DNA of 64,000 bases, from contig NC_071388.1 of NCBI RefSeq assembly GCF_022682495.2, forward strand, positions 14,061,171-14,125,170. The letters run 5' to 3'. Each line of letters opens with the position of its first letter. Within the stretch, counting starts at the first letter, position 1. The position numbers were made by a program, and so were the translations under genes. The stretch comes from Desmodus rotundus (Eukaryota; Chordata; Mammalia; Chiroptera; Phyllostomidae). The notes beneath the pieces were generated by a model, which was given only the letters and a program-made list of their open reading frames with translations, had not been told where the DNA came from and ran no database searches. Positions 36,960-48,735 of the stretch are shown in pieces.

Positions 36960-38065
36960 GCAATCACTCTGAGACTGTTGAGTCTAATATACTTTAATAT
37001 GTTGTAATTTCTAAGGAAACCATTAGATAAGTCTAAGATACTTTAATATGATATAATTTCTGATTAAACCATTACTGTAAAACAATAGCAAAATATTATG
37101 TATAATAGTCAAACTAATAGGAGAGTAGAAAAACAAGAAACAATACAAAATAAAAAGAGAGAGAGAGAGAAAAAGATGTCACAAAAGAAGCAAATGGAAA
37201 GCACATATTAAGATGATAGATTTAAATCTACATGTATCAATAATTAAAATAATTGAAAATGAGTGTGCATGAATGTAAAGACTATCAGAATGGGAAAAAG
37301 CACTAAAAAATTACAAGAGAAAGATCAAAACATAAGCATACAGAAAGCTTTCAAGTAAAATATTGAAAAGGGATATTACCTACATTAATCTATAGCTATA
37401 TTAATTTTAAATAATTTAATTGTAAGACAAAAATGCATTCTTACAGATTAAGTGAAATATTTCATATTGATAATAAAATCAATTCTCAAAAAAATAGACA
37501 AATATATGAGAACTTAATAGGGCAATTTCAAAATGTACATTTCAATTTATGGAATAACATATGAAAAGGACAAATCTACAATAATAGCTAAAGATTTTCC
37601 AGAAACTGATAAAACATTTAGAAAAAATAACACATTTCAAAAAGCCAGTACATGTTTTCTGCTTATAAGTTGAGGAATAAATAATAGAATAACTAGAATA
37701 TCTCAATACATTTGGAAATGAATAAATAAAATACTAAATTAACCCACAATTTATAATCCCATAATGGAATTAGAGAATATGTTTAACTGAATGACACCAA
37801 AAAACACAGACTATAACTTGTGGAATAAGCTAAATCAGAATAAAGATAAAAGCATATAATCTTAAATATGAATAATAGTTTTAAAATAATAAAGGTAAAA
37901 ATTAAGGAAAATATTTTATCCTAAAAGGCTATAAAACAAAAGAACCCCATAAAATGTAGAAAGAAGGAATAATAGAGTGATCAGAGAGAAAAGAAAAATA
38001 ATGGTGAGAACAAACAAAAGTTAGTTCTTTGAAAAATTTTTAAAATTGACAATAATCAAGTGTAG
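36960..38065 (+). mobile_element. old L1M relic, 5' half of ORF2
   Basis: Successive blocks match the start of L1 ORF2 (endonuclease region into the pre-RT region) in order: 'agatgatagatttaaatcta', 'catgtatcaataattaaaat', 'gctatattaattttaaata', 'atttcatattgataataaaa', 'acaaatctacaataatagct', 'catttggaaatgaataaata' and 'agttagttctttgaaaaat'. A GA microsatellite lies at 37157-37172. Many frameshifts and stops; no reading frame survives. Confidence 0.75.
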
Positions 38066-38069
38066 TAAA

Positions 38070-39165
38070 ATATAAGCCCCTTTTTAATTCTCATTTTCTT
38101 CCTACCTAAAGAACACACCTCAGTTTTTAGTTTTTCTTTCAGTGCAATTATATTAATGACAAAGATTACTTTATTCTCTCTCTCTCCTTCCCTCCCCCCT
38201 CCTAATTTCCCAAGTGCAAATACAAGACTGCTTTACTCTTTTGTACCTGAACCCTTCAGCAATGGGATGGCGACATACCTGGATCAGCCCTCCATGGAAT
38301 GAGAAGGTTGTGGAATTGGACAGGAGTGAGAGGGCAGAAAAGGAGCAGATGAAGAGAGTAGTAAATTAATGTGCATTCTGGGAACAAAGCCCAATGGACA
38401 ATGCTTAGGCTTGACCTTGTTACATGTAAGGGTTAGGTTAATCTTCCCTCTTGGTTGTAACTTATACTTCCTGAGTATCTATCTATATTTTACACTTTCT
38501 TCTCCTCATGTCAAAAAAAAAAAAAAAAGGATTGGCTAGATTTTTTATGAAGTGATTTCCAGGCCTAAAGTTCCATGAAATAAGCTAAACCCATTTACAA
38601 ATGTGCATGTTTGAATATCCTCAAATTACTGGTTACGTTACTGTGGTCAATTATACTTGGCAATGGTGCTTAATTGAAGATGAAAGCACATTAAATTTTT
38701 AATTGAAAAGTCATAGGTAAAACCACTCGAAAAATCCTATTTGAATCACAGACCTGGTGATGGTTCTCTCTGTGTGCTGGGATTTTATGGCACATTAAGC
38801 TGCTCACTCATGTAATTAGAACAATAACAAGATGAGATGTTGTACCAGGTGATACATGATGGCACTTCTCATTTATCTCTACTGAGATGGAGACTATGAA
38901 CATGAAATTGCCTTTGTGAACACTCAGGATAAAATGTTTCTTAAAATATATGTGATGAGGAATGTGCCTCTCCTCTTAAACATTCTTGATGGGTATATAA
39001 GCCACCAAATTGCCAAAGACAGGAAATGTTAATATCTGTAGACCCTACTTTCCTTATTTTATCCACCATTCCATGCTTGTATAAATTACCCCAATACGTT
39101 CCTTAAATAGTTCTTGCATTTGACACTTCCTTTCCAAATCGGCTGGTTTACCAAAGGTAAGTTTC
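38070..39165. other. unique sequence, no gene seen
   Basis: A 16-A run lies at 38513-38528 and a CT run near 38.17 kb. No frame or repeat named. Confidence 0.5.
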
Positions 39166-39169
39166 TGTT

Positions 39170-39340
39170 CTTAGTCATCTCCTGCACATTCATCTTCCAC
39201 ACTGCTGATTACATAATCTTCAACATGTCATACTCTGATTGAAAGCATTTCGAATAACATCTTGATGTTAGTCTTACTTCAGATGCTTAGCATCACCTCC
39301 AAGCCTTAATCCATTTTTTCTCAGTCATATTTCTCACAAG
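39170..39340 (+). repeat. possible LINE L2 fragment
   Basis: A pyrimidine-rich diverged run ('catcttccacactgctgat', 'gattgaaagcatttcgaata') resembles a sense L2 region. Weak. Confidence 0.35.
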
Positions 39341-39486
39341 CATTCTGTTTCAACCATGTTATTGTTGATATTACTGAGGCCTCTTCCATTATTGACCCTG
39401 ATTCTGCATACGATATAGAATACATGAGGAGACAACAATACCTGCATTACAGTGTTTACTTAATTGCTTGATTCCTAGAGAAAGGT

Positions 39487-39650
39487 CTCATAGACATGGA
39501 CAACAGTGTGGTGATTGTGGGGAAGTTGGGGGTGGGTGGAGGTGGAAACAGGTATAAGGAGGATAAATGGCAATGGAAAAAATACAAGAGAAACAATGTA
39601 TGTATGAATAAATAAGTAAATAAATAAATAAATAAACAATTAAAAAATAT
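39487..39650 (+). mobile_element. LINE-1 3' end, 5' truncated
   Basis: 'catagacatggacaacagtg' begins the L1 3' UTR, followed by the GGT-rich stretch ('gttgggggtgggtggaggtg') and an (AAAT)n-rich tail at 39607-39634. About 160 bp. Target duplication not identified. Confidence 0.7.
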
Positions 39651-39654
39651 TTAC

Positions 39655-41035
39655 CTAGTTAGATTGTAGAATGCAGGAGAAATTCATATTCATTCCTTCA
39701 ATTCAACATTGAAAGAGTCCATGATGGCTTCTTCTTGTTGGCCCTGTCATGTCAAGTTTGCCTTAACTAACATATTCCTGTCAGTGATTTTGGCTTTGGC
39801 TACAGTGCAGAGAAAGGGGAATTGTAGTCCAACAAAGATGAAAGGAAAGCATGCCATTATAATCTTTGCATGTTATTATTCTGTTTGAGTAGAGTCTATA
39901 AACATATACCATAGGGACAAAGCAGTGAATGATGGGATTTTCAGCTCAGTAGGCATATGAAGCATATATATTTTTAATGACATATTTTAGCACAAACTCT
40001 AAACATCGTATCTTTTGGCAGTATTTATAATTATTGTGTTTTGGTCAGGTTATATCCATTTCAAAATATATTAAAATCCACCATCACTATATTTTAAATT
40101 AATTATATTTTACATTAGCTCTCTATTTTATGTTACCACTATAATTGCCACATCTTTTTCATAGCAGTATAGCTATACTAGGAAATGTCATTTACAACAA
40201 TTTGTACAGTCTCTTTTGACACCCTGATCATTTCATGCGTGGAACAAAGATACATTTGTCACAATGTGAATAACCACACAGGTATGTATTTGGTATGGTC
40301 ACTTGCACTGTGGTGAGTGCTCACATCTAACAGAATGTAATTTTAATAAAGTAGTTTAAAGTAAATGCTCTGATTAAAAGCAATAAATGGATTTTAGAGA
40401 TATGTCATATACAAGTAAATACATGATTTGTGAAAGAAAAGTAAGAAAGAGTGGAGGAAGGAAGTAAAGAATGGAAGGAGTAGATGATAGAGGAAGAAAG
40501 GGAAAAAGGGGGGAAAGGAGCAAGCAAAGAAGAAGCCCTTGCAGGTTGGTTTTGGATTCAGGATAATGGAAGATATGAGAAATAGTACATCCCCTATGTT
40601 TCAAGACTTATGCAACAGTCATATTTCTGCCTTTTTTCTTTTGATAATTTAATTATATGGCCACATTTATTATACAGGAGTGTGGGAAATATAATCTATT
40701 TGGTCACCCATGTGCCTGACTGTAGCTATTTCTGTTGAAGAAGAGGAGAATGGACTTTGGTAATCACTTAGGGATCTTGACAACAAAGTCTTGGATTGCT
40801 TTGCAATCTCTACTCTCAGTATTTCAAATGTACATAGCTTCATAGAAAAAGTTTTGTTATTAACTCATCCATTACTTCAAATTCTCTATGCAATGTGTTA
40901 GCATTCAATTATATATTAAATGAACCTGCCTACTGACATTGTTACCAAAGGTAGTCAATTAGTTGTTATTAAGAAAGAGGGCAAAGGGAATTAGACATTG
41001 AGTTTAATAAATTGGGGAGTTTAAGCCTGCTTGCT
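39655..41035. other. AT-rich sequence with GA-rich stretch, no gene seen
   Basis: A GA-rich, low-complexity stretch covers 40433-40534. No frame or family recognised elsewhere. Confidence 0.5.
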
Positions 41036-41039
41036 TAAC

Positions 41040-41700
41040 CAGGAAGCTGCAGCATTTACGGACTCATTCACACACTCCAGGGGACTGCCCCCAGGGAGAA
41101 CTTCACCCTTGGAGCACAGGATGTCTCCTCTGGAGCACTGCCCACCCTCTGGTACTAGATTATTGGGGAGAGCAGGAAGGTGTCGTTGACCGTAGAGCCC
41201 TGTCAGTCTAACTAGGGAGAGGGTACATCAAAAGTCTGCAAAAGCTTAAGAAGTTGATTCGTCATTTTGAAAATGCTTCTGTATATAACTCTGGGAGGAC
41301 AAAGAAGCTCTCTCTCCCTCAGTGACATACAATTGCCCTGTTCATTTGCGCCTCTTCCACCCTGGAACATGGGCCCATGCGGGTGTAGCAGCTCTGTGGG
41401 CCTGCAGCACACTGCACAGGCTGCAAAGAAGTAAGCTTTAATATTAACCAGAACCTCTGGACCCTGGCCTTTGCTTTGACCTTGCCAAGGACATGGTTGG
41501 GCTTTTCCTTGGCAGGACAGATGGAAATGGAACATTGGGAACCCAGGGGGAGATTTCCACCTGAATAAACCATCTTGCCACACCACAGTCTGCTGTGGGT
41601 GGGTCCTCGGAATGTTTTCCTTCTGATCCCATGGAAGAGCCTGATTTTCACTGGCAACAGCATGACCACAAATCAAGTTCATTGAAGTGAATGAAGCTTT
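41040..41700 (+). repeat. unassigned LTR-like repeat, copy 1
   Basis: About 650 bp that reappear inverted at 61085-61710. Shared exact block: 'cctgtcagtctaactag' (41199-41215; reverse complement at 61488-61503). On the plus strand it has a TATATAA-like box at 41282 and AATAAA at about 41564, which is the LTR layout in this orientation. The 166- and 116-codon minus-strand frames over this region are antisense to it and not genes. I cannot name the family. Confidence 0.5.
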
Positions 41701-41744
41701 ACCTGTATTCACACCACTTGCCCTGTCCTAGCCATACTGTTATT

Positions 41745-42125
41745 GTTCTTGTTGTTTCTCCAATCTACCAAACATGACCCCCACCTTAAGGTTTTTGCTC
41801 TTCCTGGTCTAACTACCTGATCCTCTTCCCTCTGTCATCCTCAGGGTTTATTCCGTCACCTCTAGATTCTTTTCTTCTACTGCCATCTTTTTATTGAGGG
41901 CCTTCTCCATACATGTCCTTTCTAAAACCCCCAAGTCCTCACAGTTCCCACATCCTTCTCTTGATTATTTTTTCATTTTTATACCTATCATTAACATAAC
42001 ATTCATTTTACTTGCTTTCTCAATTCTGGCTTTCCCCTGAATTTTGCCATGAAGGCAGAAATTTTCCCTCTCTTGCTCATTGGGTTCTCCCCTCTGTTGT
42101 CACATAATACAATGTACCACCATCA
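41745..42125 (+). repeat. LINE L2 3' end
   Basis: 'gtttttgctcttcctgg', 'agggccttctccatac', 'ctttctaaaacccccaag', 'tacttgctttctcaatt', then 'gaaggcagaaattttccc' match L2 in order, diverged. Confidence 0.6.
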
Positions 42126-42129
42126 GCAC

Positions 42130-43585
42130 AGAAATCAATCTGTGTTAGGAAAGAATGTGAATATTGTTATGTTTTTATGTGTTTTTATGTTTTATGTGTG
42201 GTCATTATATTCTGGGAATGAAGTACTGGCGACCTGGGTTTAAAAAATGAGTGAATGGTACGCAAAACTTGGAAGTTAAAGATAGTGGAATACCCTGGTG
42301 AAGTGTATAAATTAACCTTTCATAAAGCTATTCATTTGCATTAAAAAGTAATAAATCCCTGACTTAATCATTTACATTCAAACAAGTTGTGGCAACTTAG
42401 GGACCGTTCACTTCATCTCTTAGAGAGTATTTGCTTATGTTGGAGAGCAAATATGTGTCTCTTCTCTCAAGATAGGAGGAAGAAAAATGTACAAGCTACC
42501 CCTTTAAAGTTTTGAGATTCATTAATTATGGAGATCTGTTCTGTACCACAGACTCCTTTTATATAAACAGAGTGATTTTTCTCTTCCTCATATTGCCCCA
42601 AGAGGGAAATGGGGCATGGAAAACCTGTGTGAAGATATTCTGTAAGTAGATAATCTTTTGGTCTCTGATTCAGAAGCCTAGTGTTCACTGTCAGAATAAA
42701 ATAAATAAGTATAGACATAAAAACTTATCAGTTTAGTGATGAAGGTGGAATCCTTTGAGAAAAACGGTTGCCTGGAAAAGAAAAATGAGGGCCCCACAAA
42801 AAAGTTAAAATTGATCACAAACATATTAACCAAACTTGCTTGGCTGCTTTAAAGATTAGGTGTAGGGGCCAAGCTTTTACAGTAAATGCAGCTTATCTGA
42901 ATCCACATAGGAGCATCAGGGAAAGAAGGGTTTGAATTTTTATAGCTCTATTGGATATAGGCACCCAAGTGCCCACTTCCTTGTAGAAGCCTGATGCAAA
43001 GGTAGGGAATAAGCCAAGAAATAGGAGATGAAAGTGAGGGGGCAGGACATTGGTCCTTTGATCCTCGAGAATTCCAGGTGTTGAGACAAGCACAGTGCAA
43101 AAACAAACTCTGGGGCAAGGAAAAATTTTTTAAAAAGTCTCTGTGTCTGCCATAGCAATTCCTTACATAGCCTTTGCCACCTCATTCTGCCTTTGCAGTC
43201 TCAATCCTCCCACCAGAAGATTACAGGATCTCTGGGCAGTGATAACTTAACCCGTGAAACAATACATTTGACTGCTAGGGCTTTGAGGAAAACTTGTAAT
43301 GAAGAAAGATAAAACGTTAAAATATCTTATTGTATTGTTTCATTGCTTCTACACCTCACTATGCATTATTTGCTGAATCTATATACATCTGAACCGATGT
43401 TTATTTGCTTGTCATTTCCATCTCAGAAGTGCCAGAGAGAGCCATTCGTATTCTTCCACAGGGGGAAGCTACAATTAAAGAAGTACATTAGTGGAACAAA
43501 CTCCTCTGTCATTTACAACCAGCAAATGAGTTAGGATTTAATAGAAGTGGTTCTAATCTCTGAGGTCTGGCAATCAAGAAAAAAT
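42130..43585. other. unique sequence, no gene seen
   Basis: Frames up to 83 codons only. A T-rich imperfect repeat ('gtttttatgtg' twice) lies at 42170-42200. Confidence 0.5.
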
Positions 43586-43589
43586 TGAC

Positions 43590-43700
43590 TTTGGGTGTTG
43601 GGCATGAAATGCAATATACAGATGATGCATTATGGAATTGTCCACTTGAAACCTATAAAATTTTATTAACCAATTTCACCCCAATAGGTTTATAAAAACC
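43590..43700 (+). mobile_element. old LINE-1 3' end
   Basis: 'gcaatatacagatgatgcat' and 'cttgaaacctataaaatt', then 'accaatttcaccccaata', match the 3' end of an older mammalian L1 clade, followed by an A-rich tail. Confidence 0.7.
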
Positions 43701-43998
43701 ACCAAAACAAAATAATTTTGTTTTTATAAAAACAACAAAATCTTTTAAGAAAGTATCTATTGTCCTGATAATGAGCTCTTGTTGAAATCCAATGCTTAAC
43801 AGAAATAACCTGTTGAGATTTAATGATGCCCTGGCCTCAGACACCCATTTTGGACTCTGTAACTTGCAAGACTAAAGAAGATCCAAATGTCTCCCATATC
43901 AGTGAGATGTGTTACAATAAAACGTGCAGCTGGATAAGCATCTGTTTTACATTAAGATGTGGAAGCTATCTCTCATCTTTCTCATTCCTGATTAACTC

Positions 43999-44227
43999 TG
44001 GTTTTGATTTTTTAAAAAGATTTTATTTATTTATTTGTAGAGAGAGGGGAAGGGAGAAAGAGAGGGAGAGAAACATCAATGTGTGGTTGCCTCTCGTGTG
44101 CCTCCCACTGGGGACCTGGTCCACAACCCAGGCATGTGCCCTGATGAAGAATCAAACCAGGGACCCTTTGATTCTCAGGCCAGTACCCAATCCACTGAGC
44201 CACACCAGCCAGGGCTGGTTTTTATTT
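43999..44227 (-). mobile_element. Ves-type tRNA SINE with target duplication
   Basis: Near-consensus inverted Ves SINE: 'gagagaggggaagggagaaag', 'aacatcaatgtgtggttgcc', and end 'cacaccagccagggc'. The flanks 43999-44010 (tggttttgattt) and 44216-44227 (tggtttttattt) are a 12-bp target duplication with one mismatch. The SINE body is 44011-44215. The 169-codon plus-strand frame across it is an artefact of the SINE. Confidence 0.92.
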
Positions 44228-44335
44228 GAAAAATTTTTTTTATTGCTGTTCACTTACAGTTGTCCCCATTCCCCCCCCATTGCTCTCCCCCACCCTACCC
44301 ACCCCCACCTTCCACATTCAACCCTCCTCTGAGTT
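44228..44335 (-). mobile_element. LINE-1 3' end (inverted), 5' truncated
   Basis: The plus strand starts with poly(T), then 'ttattgctgttcacttacag', then a C-rich L1 3' UTR. On the minus strand this ends 'gacaactgtaagtgaacag' plus A tail. It directly abuts the SINE. The right flank 'tggtattttgatttt' (44341) resembles the SINE's target repeat, see findings. Confidence 0.8.
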
Positions 44336-44644
44336 GTCTTTGGTATTTTGATTTTAAGATTACATGCTAAATGATTGAGAACATAGATGATTACTTAGCA
44401 AGATAAAATAAAATATATATTGTAAAATAAATTCATATTTCAACTGCCCTCAAAGACAGCAATGTTTTTAAGTTTTCTCTTTTTCCAATTCGAATAGAAA
44501 CTTGGCATGCCAAGTGAAGGTGGCTATCTGAGCACATCCTAAATTGTTCTAAAATAGATGCAATTTGAATTATTATTTGTAAGAGAAGAAAAACATTATC
44601 TGAAAGGATACATATTGACTTACTGGACAAAATGCAATGGAAAG

Positions 44645-44840
44645 AACTTTACTGATTGGCAATCATTCATACATACGTCTACTCATCCATTCAGCAAACA
44701 TGTATAATGGGTAACATTAGAATATAATATGTGAGACATGATAACTTTACTGACTGACAATCTTTCATACACTCATGAACTCATCCATTCAGCAAACATC
44801 TATGACATGCAACAACATCATATATAGTGTGTAAGTTCTG
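44645..44840. repeat. 98-bp tandem duplication, two units
   Basis: Unit 1 (44645-44742) and unit 2 (44743-44840) both start 'aactttactga', share 'caatc.ttcatac' and 'actcatccattcagcaaaca', and diverge towards their ends. The unit spacing is exactly 98 bp. Confidence 0.75.
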
Positions 44841-45275
44841 GTGAAGATGGAGATGGAGAAGTTGTAGATTTTATTTTAAGCAGCTTTTAGTCAAATGTGA
44901 AACAGCATTGAAAGAAATATTGAAAAATTGAACATAAACAAATGTGGTAAAATTTACTTTAACATATATATGACAATCTTAATCAAGTTAATAATATGAA
45001 ATACAGCAACGGAAATTTATTTCATTATGTCTAAAAGAGACAGGAGAGAAACAATACATAGTTAGGCTCAATCTGTATATTGAGAGATTTATTTAAAGTA
45101 TGGGTTGTTGTTTCCTGATTCGTGGAGAATGAATTAGCTACTCTTATCCCCTGTCATCTCGCTGCTAGGATTTACTAGGGAGAGAGTGTATCTGACTGCA
45201 TTCTTTTATAACATTGAAAGGTAGAGTTAACTACAGATATAAATAAGAAATTCATCAATTTTGCAAGGAGTGATA
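44841..45275. other. AT-rich sequence, no gene seen
   Basis: Nothing recognised. Confidence 0.5.
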
Positions 45276-45280
45276 GAAAG

Positions 45281-45770
45281 AATAATGATTTCCCCAAAAT
45301 GCTCAATCAATCCTAATTTCCAGAGTCCATGAATATGTTAGATTACATGGCAGAAGATGAACTAAATGTTCAGATGGAATGAAGGTTACCAATGATTAGC
45401 TGGCCTTGTATAGAGAGACCACCCTGGATTTCTAGGTGGGTGCAAAGTGGTCACACGAGTCCTTACGAGTGGAAGCAGTTGGCAGAAGAAAAGAGTCGAT
45501 AGTGTTGTGACTACAGAAGAATGATCAGAGGAATACATCACTGGTAGCTTTGAAGGTGGAATAAGGCAGCTTCAAAAGAATGGGACAGCACTCTGGATGC
45601 TGGACCACACAAGGATGTATGTGCTCTCTAGAGCCTCCAGAAGGACTGTATTGCTCCCCAAACCTTGATTGTAGCTTAGTGAGACTGTACAAAACTGTAA
45701 AACAATGCATTTGTATTTTTAAGGCACTAAATTTCTGGTAATTTGTTATAGCAACCATAGAAAACTTACA
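45281..45770 (+). repeat. MLT1-type MaLR LTR
   Basis: Sense LTR with canonical order: 'aatgatttccccaaaatgc', 'tttccagagtccatgaat', 'acatggcagaagatgaac', 'gagtccttacgagtggaag', 'ctctagagcctccagaag', 'cttgattgtagcttagtgag', 'aaggcactaaatttctgg', 'taatttgttatagcaacca'. About 490 bp, solo. Confidence 0.85.
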
Positions 45771-45774
45771 AGGG

Positions 45775-47090
45775 AAAAGTTTTACAGGGTTGTATAAACA
45801 ATAATTTCAGTCCTGGAAGCAGGTAAATATAGAACAATACAGAAAGCACTTGATAGTCTTGTTGTTTTGTTTGTTTTTTCATTTTCAAAGACTATTGGAG
45901 AAAACAAGAGTTTTTTTGTGAGAAGTATACTTAATAAAATAATGTAATCTGCTCTAAATAACACATTGGTTTTATTCAAAGCTGACTGTCCTGGCCAGCC
46001 AATGACAATGAAAATTAATTTTGCATGAAAAAAATACAAACAAAGAAGCTTTTATCTGTTAAACAGGGTCTGCAATCCCCAATGTCTCCATTATTACTGG
46101 ATATAACTGAATCCGAATCAGCACCTGGGAATAGAAATAATAGATTTGGGGACCAATACCCAAGAAGACATCCTCCACTTATGTTGATTTTTGTTTGTAT
46201 AAAGAAGCATTTTTTTGCAACCCCAAAAATCTAAAACAAACTATTGAAAACCCTCTTTTTCCTTTTGTTATAAGGCAAATGCTTTGCTTTTTAACTGTGA
46301 ATCTCACTGGCATCTAAACTTTCTCGCTCAACCCTAAGTTTTTTTTATAATGTGTTTCTGGACAATTAATCTTTTCAGGAATACAACTACTGTTATTATA
46401 GCAAATGAGACTATGCTATTAAATGTAATACATATTATTATTTGCTGCAATGTTAACCTCTATGAGAATTATGGCAACGGAGACCAGTAGAGCTATTCCA
46501 ATTTTAATGCACCTGGGAAAAATGATTCAAACTCTTTTGAAAACCAGGTTGCAGCTGTTGCTTTGCCGTGACATTCAAAGTTGATGACCTGGAATCCCAG
46601 TGCTGTTAGATCTGCAAGTTGAAGTCGTTGTGCCAGAGATAGATAAATATATATCTCCTGTCACTTCTCTGCATCGCCATGGACTGTAACAATATGTATC
46701 AGAGACCTGGAGTTTTCTCTTGGAGAGCGTGCAAATGGAGCACCTTCAGTCTTTGCTTTTACCAGGTGACCATTTACACAATGACTTTTAAAAGATCCAT
46801 GAATAACCTTTGAATGTCAGTGAATATTGATATTTCAGTATTTTCTAATCACTAAAGAGGTTACAAGTGGCACTTCAGTCACCAGAACCTGGAACAGATC
46901 CTCCCACAGACCAGGTTTCCAATCAGGCAAGTTTGCCACGAATGAGGGAGCAGCAGGGGAAGGGGGAGAGTGCTGATAGAATGCTAGCAGTGGGAGAAGA
47001 GACAAATCCAGCTATTGGGAGCGTCAGCCTTTCTTTTGAGTTGTATTCCTACTCGGTTAGGATGAGTATGCTTGGGGTATAGAATGAAAT
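45775..47090. other. unique sequence, no gene seen
   Basis: A GC-richer stretch at 46.86-47.06 kb has a 71-codon frame with no recognised family. Confidence 0.5.
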
Positions 47091-47094
47091 GTTA

Positions 47095-47524
47095 AAGGGA
47101 CTTATCTAAGAAAAAGAAGATAAAAAATATGAACAGTAAAAATGACAGCAAACTCACAGTTATTAACAACCACACCTAAAACCAAAACAAAAGAAAACTA
47201 AGCAAACAACTAGAACAGAAACGGAACCACAGAAATGGAGATCACATGGAGGGTTATCAATAGGGGATTAGGAGGGGAAGAGAGGGGGGAAAGGTACAGA
47301 GAATAAATAGCATAAATGATAGGTGGAAAATAGATAGGGGGAGGGTAAGAATAGTGTAGGAAATGTAGAAGCCAAAGAACTTATAAGTATGACCCATGGA
47401 CATGAACTCTAGGGGAGGAATGTGGGAGGGAGGAGGTGGGCAGGATGGAGTTGAGTGAAGGGGTGGAAATGAGACAACTGTAATAGCATAATCAATAAAA
47501 ATATATATATATATTTAAAAAAAA
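47095..47524 (+). mobile_element. LINE-1 3' UTR and tail, 5' truncated
   Basis: Read in order: 'taagaaaaagaagataaaaa', 'agcaaacaactagaacagaa', 'acagaaatggagatcacatg', 'gacccatggacatgaactc', 'gacaactgtaatagcataat', then an A/T-rich tail. A bat-type L1 3' end of about 430 bp. Confidence 0.8.
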
Positions 47525-47961
47525 GAAAGTGGAAAGTAGAAATGGAAATGACAAATGAAAGAGGAACTCAGAAAAAATTTATTATTGTTTTTAACTCTTC
47601 CTCTTCTGAACAAAATCATGTTGTGATTTAATCATTAAAAGCTCCCTCCTAACACTGAAAGTCACAGTTTTGCATCCCAAATTCATATACTCTAGAGTAC
47701 TTCAAAGGCCATGCAATTTAATACAGTTAAATTTGTCTCTAAAATGACATATGTTCTTTGTTTTATTAAAGCTTTTGTGATTCAACTACAATGGTTTATA
47801 GTATGGTATGTCATTAGAGAAATACCATTTACCACAATTTCTGTGTGTTTATATAATTATATGATGAAAAACATAACTCATGCTCAAGTTATACACTGAG
47901 AAATGAAAAATAAAAAAAATAACATTTTCAGAAAACACAGGATAGGGGATATGTAATTCTT

Positions 47962-48107
47962 GTTTTCTTTTTTAAGATTTTATTTATTTTTTTTTTAAAG
48001 AGGGGAAGGTAGGGAGAAAGACAGGGAGAGAAACATCAATGGAATCGAACCAGCGGCCCTTTGGTACTCAGAATGGCACTCAACCACTGAACCACACCAG
48101 CCAGGGT
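47962..48107 (-). mobile_element. Ves-type tRNA SINE, internally deleted, 17-bp TSD
   Basis: Inverted SINE with poly(T), GA-rich body and end 'ccacaccagccaggg'. The usual segment between 'aacatcaatg' and 'gaatcgaaccagc' is missing. Perfect 17-bp direct repeats (ggggatatgtaattctt) lie at 47945-47961 and 48108-48124. The minus-strand junction reads CATT|AAGAA, an L1-endonuclease-type site. Confidence 0.92.
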
Positions 48108-48150
48108 GGGGATATGTAATTCTTAATGTTTTTAAAATGTTTATTAAATT

Positions 48151-48706
48151 AGAAACACCAATTCAAAAGAACCTATGCACCCCAATGTTCAAAGCACACT
48201 ATTTACAACAGCCAAGTGCTGGAAACAGCCTAAGTGCTGATCAGCAAATGAGGGGATCAAAAAACTGGTCCATTTACACAATGGAATTCTACCCAGCAGA
48301 AAGAAAGAAGGAGCTCCTGACTTTTGCGACAGCATGGATGGAACTGGAGAATATTATGCTAAGTGAAATAAGCCATTTGGTGAAAGACAAATACCATATA
48401 ATCTCACCTATAAGAGGGGTCTAATGAACAAAATAAACTAATGAACAAAATGGAACCACAGGCATGGAAACATGGAACAGACTGAAAGTTACCAGAGGGG
48501 ATGGGGGAGGGGAATACTGGTGGAAAGAAGAGGAAGGGACTAGACAAAGAACATGTATGAATGACCCATGGACATGGACAGCAGTATGGGAATTGACTGT
48601 GAGACCAAGGGATGGGATAAGCAGAGGAGGGCAAAGGTGGAAAAATTGAGACAACTATAATAGAATAACAATAAAAATGATTTAAAAATAAAATAAAATA
48701 AAAAAA
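48151..48706 (+). mobile_element. LINE-1 ORF2 end plus 3' UTR, 5' truncated
   Basis: The frame 48137-48424 contains the ORF2p C-terminal wording 'WSIYTMEFYPAERKKELL' and 'ATAWMELENIMLSEI', colinear with the inverted copy at 36.1 kb. The 3' UTR follows ('cccatggacatggacagc', 'gacaactataatagaataac') and an (AAAAT)n tail. Degenerate and non-autonomous. The minus-strand frames across it are artefacts of the purine-rich UTR. Confidence 0.85.
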
Positions 48707-48735
48707 GAGATTGCAAAAAATTGGAGTTAGACTAA

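Noticed and set aside
41212..41712. 166-codon minus-strand frame and two overlapping minus-strand frames
   Set aside because: They are antisense to an LTR-like repeat whose second copy at 61 kb also gives frames in the same relative orientation, so repeat composition explains them.
43823..44332. 169-codon plus-strand frame, the longest in the window
   Set aside because: It runs through an inverted Ves SINE and into an inverted L1 tail; its sequence is explained by those repeats.
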